28,102 nucleotides of DNA from Patescibacteria group bacterium (GTDB taxonomy: Bacteria; Patescibacteriota; Gracilibacteria; UM-FILTER-43-11). The notes below the pieces were generated by a model, which was not told the origin of the DNA, did no database searches, and saw nothing but the letters and a program-made list of their open reading frames with translations. Numbering within the stretch: the stretch's first letter is position 1; the number at the start of each line of letters is the position of its first letter. Where the stretch lies: the NCBI GenBank assembly GCA_029260955.1, contig JAJDCF010000002.1, positions 1-28,102 on the forward strand. Direction: 5' to 3'. The position numbers and the translations under genes are program-made. Shown one piece after another: positions 22,857 through 28,102 of the stretch.

Positions 22857-24209
22857 TTATTCAAGCTCACCCAATATCTTCTTGGCACTCACTTTGCCGA
22901 TTCCCTCAATTCCTTCGAGTGCTTTCAAATCCATGTCTTTCAAGTCGTCCAAGCCTGCATAGCCTGCAGCTTCAAGCTTAGTGATGACAGCTTTGGTAAG
23001 CTTACCCCACTCGCTATCACCTGTATCCTGCTTCAAAGACTTCTCAGCAGCCTCAAGTTCTTTGTCGGTAGCAGCAGCCTCAAGTTCTTTATCATCAATA
23101 CGCCTGCCAGCAGATGTATCAGACTTAAGTAGTTCTTTAAGTTTATCTTTAAAGGCAGGAAGTTGATCAAGGTTGTAAAGATCAAGCTCATAACCTGTTA
23201 AATCAGAAGCCAGGCGAACATTTTGACCTTGCTTACCAATTGCCATAGGCCTTTCCTCTTCCTCTACGAATACAGCAGCACGTTTTGGGACTCTAGGATC
23301 TTCACCAGCATTTACAATTATCACCTCGGCAATCTTTGCTGGCTGAAGAGATGTAGCAATAAATTCTTTAGGATCCTCAGTCCATTCGATAATATCCACA
23401 CGTTCACCATTCACTTCATTCATAACTGCCTGAATACGCACACCTTTTTGCCCTATACATGCTCCAACAGGGTCAATCTTGTCATCTTCCGCCCACACAG
23501 CCACTTTGCTGCGAGTTCCAGGATCACGGGCAATAGATTTAACCTCCACTTCACCTTCAGAGATTTCCGGAATTTCCATTTCGAGCAAACGAACCACTAA
23601 ATTTGGGTGCGTACGGCTGATGGAAAGCTGAGGTCCTTTACTTGTATGTACCACTTTATCTAGGTAAACCTTGACGCGCTTTCCGTTGTAATACTTTTCA
23701 TTCGAAAGCTGATCACGGTGTCCAAGCATCACATTGTGCTTTTCGATTTGAATATGAACCATGCCGTTTTCTACACGCATAACGTGGGCCGTCATGATTT
23801 CGTTCTCACGATTCTTAAACATTTCATAAAGAGCATCACGTTCAGCCTCCTGAAGCCGTTGAAGAATAACCTGCTTAGCAGATTGAGCCGCAATACGACC
23901 GTATTCAAGCGGAGTTACGTCGATTTTAATAATATCGCCGACTTCTACATCTTTTTTCATCTTTTGGGCTTCTGCCAGCGAAATCTCGATGTTCACATCC
24001 TCAACCTCTTCTACTACTTCTTTTACAAGTAGTACTGTGGCAATGTCTATATCGTCTTGCAATACTATCTCAACCTCTTGCTCCTTGTTACCGAAGTCTT
24101 TTCGGTAAGCAGTGGCAAGTGCGGCTTTGATGGTATCGATCACGCGGTCGTAAGCGATATTCTTCTCATCACAAATTTGGTGGATGGCAGCAAAAAATTG
24201 TGGTTTCAT
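22857..24209 (-). CDS. nusA: Transcription termination/antitermination factor NusA
   Basis: Binds RNA polymerase and nascent RNA to control pausing and termination. From MKPQFFAAIHQ (24209; an open frame extends 12 codons further) the 450 residues contain the N-terminal polymerase-binding domain (1-125), an S1 domain (about 130-200), and two KH domains with DPVGACIGQKGVRIQAV and RPMAIGKQGQNVRLAS. The C-terminal helical domain is LTKAVITKLEAAGYAGLDDL...GIGKVSAKKILGE (HhH-like). Just before the last domain a nine-residue unit is duplicated (DKELEAAAT, DKELEAAEK), visible as an 18-nt DNA repeat 27 nt apart. The normal partners rimP and infB are not adjacent. Confidence 0.96.
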   Translation of the reverse strand: MKPQFFAAIHQICDEKNIAYDRVIDTIKAALATAYRKDFGNKEQEVEIVLQDDIDIATVLLVKEVVEEVEDVNIEISLAEAQKMKKDVEVGDIIKIDVTPLEYGRIAAQSAKQVILQRLQEAERDALYEMFKNRENEIMTAHVMRVENGMVHIQIEKHNVMLGHRDQLSNEKYYNGKRVKVYLDKVVHTSKGPQLSISRTHPNLVVRLLEMEIPEISEGEVEVKSIARDPGTRSKVAVWAEDDKIDPVGACIGQKGVRIQAVMNEVNGERVDIIEWTEDPKEFIATSLQPAKIAEVIIVNAGEDPRVPKRAAVFVEEEERPMAIGKQGQNVRLASDLTGYELDLYNLDQLPAFKDKLKELLKSDTSAGRRIDDKELEAAATDKELEAAEKSLKQDTGDSEWGKLTKAVITKLEAAGYAGLDDLKDMDLKALEGIEGIGKVSAKKILGELE

Positions 24210-24260
24210 AGTCTGTTTGGTTACGTAGAAAGGCAGAACTGTCAAGTCCTGAACATATCC

Positions 24261-24289
24261 ATTATACAGTTACTGCAAGGTTCTGTAAA
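24261..24289 (-). promoter_or_regulatory. Promoter of nusA inside the 3' end of recX
   Basis: Minus-strand TTTACA (24289-24284) and a perfect TATAAT (24266-24261) with a 17-bp spacer. The start near 24254 gives a leader of about 45 nt. The -35 lies within the last recX codons. Confidence 0.65.
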
Positions 24290-24716
24290 TAGTAGAATTG
24301 CCAAAACCTCTATTTTTAAGAAAGTTTATCAACTTTTGCTTCCTCTTTCGCTCATCCTTCTCGTTTAGCAGGCGTTCTTTAGCGGCTAGAGCTTCCTTGG
24401 CAGCCTCTATTTCACTCCAACCGGCGTCTAGTAGTGCTTGCTCCACCAAATCCTGGTCAAGGCCACGCTTTTTAGCTTCCATCATGATTTTAAAGCGCCC
24501 TATGGGCTTTTGAATAAGGTGATTCACGTATTCCTCAGTAAAACGGCGGTCATTCAGTAGCTGAACTCGCTCCATCTCTTCGATCACTTTCAAAATTGTA
24601 CCCCGATCACCGGGGAATTTTTCGGTTAACTTGCGAATTAGCTCCGCTTTGCTGTGATTACGTATTTCCAGCTTTTTTAGTGCTGATGCCCAGATTTGGT
24701 CGTATGTACTTTTCAT
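24270..24716 (-). CDS. recX: RecX family regulatory protein
   Basis: RecX binds RecA filaments and limits recombination. 148 residues from MKSTYDQIWASA (24716), made of three-helix repeats. The family pattern is visible in the first repeat (ALKKLEIRNHSKAELIRKL), the second (LLNDRRFTEEYVNHLI) and the third around ERKRKQKLINFLKNRGFG. The frame is open for 12 codons further upstream, but a promoter -10 lies there (24728-24723), so that extension cannot be translated from this promoter. recA is not in the window. Confidence 0.88.
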   Translation of the reverse strand: MKSTYDQIWASALKKLEIRNHSKAELIRKLTEKFPGDRGTILKVIEEMERVQLLNDRRFTEEYVNHLIQKPIGRFKIMMEAKKRGLDQDLVEQALLDAGWSEIEAAKEALAAKERLLNEKDERKRKQKLINFLKNRGFGNSTIYRTLQ

Positions 24717-24722
24717 TTCTAG

Positions 24723-24752
24723 ATTGTAGGGTAAAATGCATATGTGAGTCAA
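24723..24752 (-). promoter_or_regulatory. recX promoter giving a probably leaderless mRNA
   Basis: Minus-strand TTGACT (24752-24747) and TACAAT (24728-24723) with an 18-bp spacer. A start six or seven bases after the -10 falls at the A of the recX ATG (24716). It overlaps the start of the opposite gene. Confidence 0.6.
24732..24737 (+). promoter_or_regulatory. Possible -10 of the DUF4012 gene
   Basis: TAAAAT lies seven bases before the GTG start at 24744, which would again make the message leaderless. The best -35, TTTTCA at 24710-24715 (16-bp spacer), matches four of six positions. Confidence 0.4.
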
Positions 24753-26786
24753 AAAAAGCCCGTTAAAAAGATTGGGAGTGTCAAGTTGGAGCCCTTAAAG
24801 GGGCGGTTTTTTGATATCAAGCCAGCAAAATCAGGTGGAAAGTCGCCAAAACTGGGTAGAAATACAGATTTTATACGCTTTGCCATGGTTGCCATTGCAG
24901 CTTTTGTTGTACTTGGCGTAAGTAACGCTTATGTTCTTGGGCGAGACCTTATCTGGGATAGTCAGGAAGCGGCATATACAGGATACGAAAATCTGAAAAA
25001 CGGCATGGATAGCTTGCTCACGCAAGATGCATCCAAAGCTTCCGAATTCTTCATGATGGCAGAATCATCGTTCCAAGAGCTAAGTCAGACCACGCAGCAT
25101 ATAACCTCTCAGAGTAATCATTTGCTTGCAGAAAGCCTGTATCTGGATACAGCTGACAAGCTGATTGACGGAGCACAAGAGGTTGCGCAGATTGGTGTCG
25201 AGCTAGCGGAGCTTATGAAAGGCTTTTCCGAGCTTCCACAGGCGGCTATGTCGGTAGTTGGCGGGGAAGACGGCAATCTTATTGAGGCCCTTTTGGAAAG
25301 AAAGGAGGCCTTCGATGAAATCCTTGCCTTAGCCGCCTCACTTCAGCGAAAGATCACAACACTTAACGATAGTATTTTGCCAGATGAGCTTCAGGCAAAA
25401 CTTACAGGAGCACGAACGCAAATCGGTCAGCTGATGGCCGCGCTTTTGGATGTAGATGCCAATTTTGATGTCGTTCTTCGCTTGCTCGGAGACGAAATAC
25501 CTCATCGTTATCTTGTATTGCTACAAAACAATCATGAACTCCGCGCGACTGGGGGCTTTATTGGGAGTTACCTGACTGTGGATGTTAATGACGGAAAGAT
25601 TATCAAAATGGAAGCCAAGGACGTTTATGAAACAGATGGTCAATTGCGAGATGTAGTCGACCCGCCACCGGGAATTGATAAGGTTGCAGACCGTCTTTAC
25701 ATGCGTGATGCCAATTATAGCCCCGATTTTCCGACCAGCGCTCAAGACATTATGTGGTTTTTGGAGCACAGTAAGGGGCCATCGGTCGATACCGTGATCG
25801 CCATCGACCAAGTCGTGGTTGAGCGTCTTTTGACCCTTACCGGCACCCTCGTCGTGCCGGGCTTTCCATTTCAGCTAAGGGCCGAGAACTTCAACGACAT
25901 TGTTTCTTTTTACACCGAGGCTAAACTCAGCGATACGGCCACACCAAAGCAACTACTTTTCGATTTGATTCCTGTATTTCAGAAGCATTTTGCAGGTGTA
26001 AAAGACCTTAAAGAACTTGGCAATCTGGTGATACAGCTTCTTGAAGAGGGGCACGTACAGGCTTACTCACTAGATCCCAAGGTGCAGGATCTAATCGTAC
26101 GTTTCGACCTTGATGGGGCAGTGGTTGCAGCAGACAATAAAACTGATTATCTATCTGTTGTAACGACGGCTATTGGTGGTAACAAAAGCGATCAGTACAT
26201 GGCAACCAATCTGCATCATCGCAGTGTGATTGATGAGAAGGGGGTAATAGCTAACGAACTCACTATCAAAAAAACTCACACATGGAGCAATTCGGAAGAA
26301 ACTCGTCTGGAAAATCTGATCGAGCGCTACGGAACCGGCAAACTAACCAAGGAATCTCTATATTTTGTTTTGGGGCGTGGTCCTAACGTTGATTACATGC
26401 GAGTCTATGTACCAAAAGGTAGTCAGCTCCAAAGCGCCACCGGAATTGATTTGTCTGCCATCGAGGTTTCTGAAGATCTTGGTTACACAGTTTTTGCCTT
26501 CACGAATGGGCCGATCGGAGCAGGGGAGTCGAAAGAGCTAATGCTTCGTTATAGCCTTCCTTACAAACTTTCTCTCCGCACGGAGGATAACTACCAATTT
26601 ATTGCCGAACATCAGGCTGGTGCAGAAAATGTAACGCTGAAAAAAGAACTTATAACTCCAGATACAGTGAAAATCACCGAAAGTTACCCACCATCTTCAA
26701 ACACATTCTCACTCTCACCCATTCTCGAAACCGCTTTCGACAGCAATCAGATTTTTACGTCAGCCATTAGTTCTCTGAAGCAATAA
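24744..26786 (+). CDS. DUF4012 large membrane-anchored extracytoplasmic protein
   Basis: 680 residues, starting with GTG (the nearby ATG at 24742 is followed at once by TGA). A basic start and one membrane helix (about 48-68) are followed by a long helical region with coiled-coil character (about 75-240). The DUF4012 domain carries the hallmark LQNNHELRATGGFIGSY (261-276 core), YSPDFPTSAQDIMWF and TVIAIDQVVVERLL. The domain resembles the LCP-associated extracellular family common in CPR and Gram-positive genomes; its function is not established, although a cell-envelope role is likely. It is followed by a small kinase gene four bases on. Confidence 0.9.
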   Translation: MSQKKPVKKIGSVKLEPLKGRFFDIKPAKSGGKSPKLGRNTDFIRFAMVAIAAFVVLGVSNAYVLGRDLIWDSQEAAYTGYENLKNGMDSLLTQDASKASEFFMMAESSFQELSQTTQHITSQSNHLLAESLYLDTADKLIDGAQEVAQIGVELAELMKGFSELPQAAMSVVGGEDGNLIEALLERKEAFDEILALAASLQRKITTLNDSILPDELQAKLTGARTQIGQLMAALLDVDANFDVVLRLLGDEIPHRYLVLLQNNHELRATGGFIGSYLTVDVNDGKIIKMEAKDVYETDGQLRDVVDPPPGIDKVADRLYMRDANYSPDFPTSAQDIMWFLEHSKGPSVDTVIAIDQVVVERLLTLTGTLVVPGFPFQLRAENFNDIVSFYTEAKLSDTATPKQLLFDLIPVFQKHFAGVKDLKELGNLVIQLLEEGHVQAYSLDPKVQDLIVRFDLDGAVVAADNKTDYLSVVTTAIGGNKSDQYMATNLHHRSVIDEKGVIANELTIKKTHTWSNSEETRLENLIERYGTGKLTKESLYFVLGRGPNVDYMRVYVPKGSQLQSATGIDLSAIEVSEDLGYTVFAFTNGPIGAGESKELMLRYSLPYKLSLRTEDNYQFIAEHQAGAENVTLKKELITPDTVKITESYPPSSNTFSLSPILETAFDSNQIFTSAISSLKQ

Positions 26787-26790
26787 ACCT

Positions 26791-27324
26791 ATGAAACTAA
26801 TATTAGTATATGGACCACCAGCGGTAGGAAAATTGACTGTTGCCAATGAGCTTCAAAAAATAACCGGTTTCAGACTCTTTCATAATCATCTTGTGAGCGA
26901 TTTAGTTGAATCGGTCATTAGCTGGGAGTCAGCGGTATTTGGCTCAGAAAAGGCAAAACTGTATTTACAGATGTTGGAATTGGCCGCCAAGGAAAAAACG
27001 CCTGGGTTAATCTTCACTTATTGCTACGCCTACCCCGACGATACCAAGTTTATTAACAGAATTATTAAGGGTATCAAGAAATACGATGGGGAAGTGCTAT
27101 TTGTACAAATGGTCTGTAGCAAGGCAAAATTGATGGACAGGGTCATGGAAAAATCCAGAGGAAAGCATCTTAAAATCAGCACCAAAAAAACCTTGAAAAA
27201 GGTGCTGGGTCAGTATGATCTGTTTACAGAAGTACCTAAAAAACATAGCTTGAGTATTGATAATTCTGAGCTTTCTGCAAAAAAAGTAGCTCAGATGATT
27301 GTTGAACATTATAAGTTAGTGTAA
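26791..27324 (+). CDS. Small P-loop kinase-like protein (AAA/shikimate-kinase-like fold)
   Basis: 177 residues with an N-terminal Walker A, GPPAVGKLT (8-16), followed by FRLFHNHLVSDLVES. The FHNHL motif is typical of a group of uncharacterised small nucleoside/shikimate-kinase-like ATPases. An Arg-containing lid region (MDRVMEKSRGKH) and a C-terminal Thr/Ser-Asp-like SLSIDNSELSA complete the fold. The substrate is unknown. It is the second gene of the DUF4012 transcript with a 4-bp gap, and a hairpin plus T-run follows. Confidence 0.8.
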   Translation: MKLILVYGPPAVGKLTVANELQKITGFRLFHNHLVSDLVESVISWESAVFGSEKAKLYLQMLELAAKEKTPGLIFTYCYAYPDDTKFINRIIKGIKKYDGEVLFVQMVCSKAKLMDRVMEKSRGKHLKISTKKTLKKVLGQYDLFTEVPKKHSLSIDNSELSAKKVAQMIVEHYKLV

Positions 27325-27325
27325 T

Positions 27326-27353
27326 CCAGTAGAGCGCTTAACTGGCTTTTTTT
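27326..27353 (+). terminator. Probable terminator after the kinase gene
   Basis: CCAGT (27326-27330) and ACTGG (27341-27345) form a five-base stem with a 10-nt loop, followed by C and seven Ts. It is short, so moderate confidence. It overlaps the end of the opposite gene. Confidence 0.5.
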
Positions 27354-27610
27354 AGTCTCATTCGTACATTGCTGACAAGTAATATGGCAAGATTGCTTTC
27401 TGTTTTTTCTGGAGCAACACTTTCCAAGACATCCCTTAAAGTCTCAATCATTTCATCGATTTTCAAGTCGCCAAGCCGCTTCCTACACTCAGTTGCCACC
27501 AAAGATAATCCACTTTCCATATCGTCAATGTCACTAGTGGTAATTCTGCCACTCATGAAATCGCTAACTATTGGAGTCAATGCTGTAGATAGTTCAATTT
27601 TGGTGGTCAT
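27338..27610 (-). CDS. Unknown small helical protein (90 aa)
   Basis: Not recognised. Starting MTTKIELSTALTP, it has a helical pattern with KIDEMIETLRDVLESVAPEK and ends basic (NVRMRLKKAS). The open frame reaches an ATG at 27631, but that lies at the -10 of a good promoter, so I use the ATG at 27610. No membrane segment or motif is visible. It is convergent with the kinase gene and transcribed alone. Confidence 0.6.
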   Translation of the reverse strand: MTTKIELSTALTPIVSDFMSGRITTSDIDDMESGLSLVATECRKRLGDLKIDEMIETLRDVLESVAPEKTESNLAILLVSNVRMRLKKAS

Positions 27611-27631
27611 AATATTCTTTAATGGAGGCAT

Positions 27632-27660
27632 ATTTTATAAAGTATTTTATGATCTGTCAA
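27632..27660 (-). promoter_or_regulatory. Promoter of the 90-aa unknown gene
   Basis: Minus-strand TTGACA (27660-27655) and TAAAAT (27637-27632), 17-bp spacer. The start near 27625 gives a leader of about 15 nt to the ATG at 27610. Confidence 0.65.
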
Positions 27661-27719
27661 TGTATTAGATCATCTTCATCAGTAGGAGGCGGGTGCCCCT
27701 TTTGAGGTAGAAAATTCTG

Positions 27720-27770
27720 TTGCACAAGGTTTGTGCAGGATTTGTGCAAACTTTGTGCAAGATCTGTGCA
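27720..27770 (+). repeat. Iterated TTTGTGCA motif at 11-nt spacing
   Basis: TTTGTGCA starts at 27730, 27741 and 27752, and TCTGTGCA at 27763: four copies exactly 11 bases apart. A reversed copy (TTGCACAA, 27720-27727) precedes them. The array lies 60-110 bp upstream of the promoter at 27660-27632 and is not within a gene. The remainder of 27661-27922 holds only this array, a hairpin and a terminator. Confidence 0.75.
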
Positions 27771-27839
27771 TCAGAATACAAAGGGTCCAATAGGTATGTC
27801 CTTGGTCCTCAAATTTTCGAGCAAGACTCAAAAAAAGCA

Positions 27840-27864
27840 TTATGAACAAATTTTGTGTTCATAA
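27840..27864. repeat. Nine-base inverted repeat next to terminator
   Basis: TTATGAACA (27840-27848) and TGTTCATAA (27856-27864) around a seven-base centre. It directly adjoins the terminator hairpin at 27863 and could be a second hairpin or a protein-binding palindrome. Confidence 0.5.
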
Positions 27865-27899
27865 AAAGCCCCGGTCCATTGCGGATCGCGGGGCCTTTT
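27863..27899 (-). terminator. Terminator of the gene entering from the right
   Basis: Arms at 27863-27874 and 27888-27899 (A-run plus GCCCC, CGGGGCC plus T4) pair with one bulged C. On the minus strand it follows the stop at 27923 by about 24 bases and ends in five Ts. The + strand also has a short T-run, so it may work both ways. Confidence 0.7.
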
Positions 27900-27922
27900 A
27901 GTGCAACTTTCAATGTTTAGAA

Positions 27923-28102
27923 CTAGCTCCTATTAGACTTCTTTTCATCTGACCTTCCTCGACTATCCTCCTCATCCTCATCCTCATCCTCATCCTCATC
28001 CTCATCCTCATCCTCATCCTCATCCTCATCCTCATCCTCATCCTCATCCTCATCCTCATCCTCATCCTCATCCTCATCCTCGTCCTCCTCGTCCTCGTCC
28101 TC
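27923..28102 (-). CDS. C-terminal end of a protein with a long (Asp-Glu)n tail, partial
   Basis: The minus-strand frame from the window edge is open for 59 codons to TAG at 27925-27923. It encodes EDEDEEDE, then 18 uninterrupted Asp-Glu pairs (28078-27971), then EDSRGRSDEKKSNRS. Such acidic tails occur in many nucleic-acid- or protein-binding proteins, so the identity cannot be told from this part. A frame chosen by the hexamer repeat could be fortuitous, but the non-repetitive end stays open to the stop and a terminator follows. Confidence 0.65.
   Translation of the reverse strand, partial: EDEDEEDEDEDEDEDEDEDEDEDEDEDEDEDEDEDEDEDEDEDEEDSRGRSDEKKSNRS
27971..28081. repeat. Hexanucleotide tandem repeat (CTCATC)18.5
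   Basis: 111 bp of perfect six-base repeats, edged by imperfect copies with CGTCCT variants to 28102. On the minus strand it is GATGAG, coding Asp-Glu. Unit changes would add or remove two residues without shifting the frame. Confidence 0.95.

Noticed and set aside
24239..24244. Minus-strand TTGACA upstream of nusA
   Set aside because: No -10 resembling TATAAT follows at 15-19 bp; TTTACA/TATAAT at 24289-24261 is the better promoter.
20260..27856. Shared 14-mer TGAACAAATTTTGT at 20260 and 27843
   Set aside because: A few AT-rich 14-base matches are expected by chance in 28 kb, and nothing else around them matches.
27971..28081. CRISPR-like periodic tract
   Set aside because: A simple six-base tandem repeat with no spacers; it reads as an Asp-Glu coding tract.
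1..28102. Possible alternative genetic code (UGA = Gly) as in Gracilibacteria/Absconditabacteria
   Set aside because: ruvX ends in TGA in the right place, genes do not run through TGA, and RF2 with its UGA frameshift site is present.

Overview
The window looks like chromosome from a small-genome bacterium of the Candidate Phyla Radiation (Patescibacteria). I base this on the mix of a LytR-CpsA-Psr protein, a large DUF4012 protein, a type IV pilus operon with very divergent PilN/PilO-like proteins, a bactofilin-like membrane protein, and housekeeping genes scattered outside their usual operons (rplJL without rpoBC next to it, nusA without rimP/infB). A Peregrinibacteria-like lineage would fit but cannot be proved from this sequence. 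UGA is a stop codon: several genes end in TGA and the window carries RF2 with its self-regulatory UGA frameshift site. This argues against the UGA=Gly code of Gracilibacteria/Absconditabacteria.

Layout. 1-511: end of a probable rplJ, then rplL and a terminator. 512-2605: a self-contained, GC-richer HEAT-repeat lipoprotein gene with its own promoter and terminator. 2612-5048: LCP cell-wall protein, rpsT and ruvX (overlapping). 5060-7054: accessory island with two small Cys-patterned exported proteins on either side of a GNAT acetyltransferase, plus an orphan 107-aa gene read divergently. 7077-8680: prohibitin-like gene and nadE, coupled by a TAATG overlap. 8723-10094: radA. 10075-11109: two unknown genes in one operon, convergent on radA. 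11221-13142: bactofilin-like membrane protein followed by tatD. 13143-13565: no protein gene; tRNA-Leu(UAG) and two copies of a short dispersed repeat. 13566-15139: prfB (programmed +1 frameshift) and def. 15191-20952: type IV pilus operon (PilN-like, PilO-like with an in-frame TAA, PilB, PilC, pilin), closed by a bidirectional terminator. 20955-24716: recX, nusA and an LTA-synthase-like sulfatase, all leftward. 24744-27324: DUF4012 protein and a small P-loop kinase. 27338-27610: short unknown gene. 27632-27922: non-coding, with 11-nt iterated motifs and a terminator. 27923-28102: C-terminal (Asp-Glu)n tail of a gene entering from the right.

The genes fall into translation (rplL, rpsT, prfB, def, tRNA-Leu), DNA and RNA maintenance (ruvX, radA, recX, nusA, TatD), cell envelope (LCP, LTA-synthase-like protein, DUF4012, bactofilin-like, prohibitin) and surface pili. 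Promoters of the sigma70 type (TTGACA / TATAAT with 16-18 bp spacers, or extended -10 TGnTAnAAT) are unusually easy to read here. Most lie about 15-30 bp before the start codon, and one divergent pair (recX / DUF4012) appears leaderless. The most notable items are the ochre codon inside the PilO-like membrane helix, the RF2 frameshift that hides the true prfB start, the dispersed tRNA-flanking repeat, the 11-nt iterated array, and the HEAT-lipoprotein cassette.
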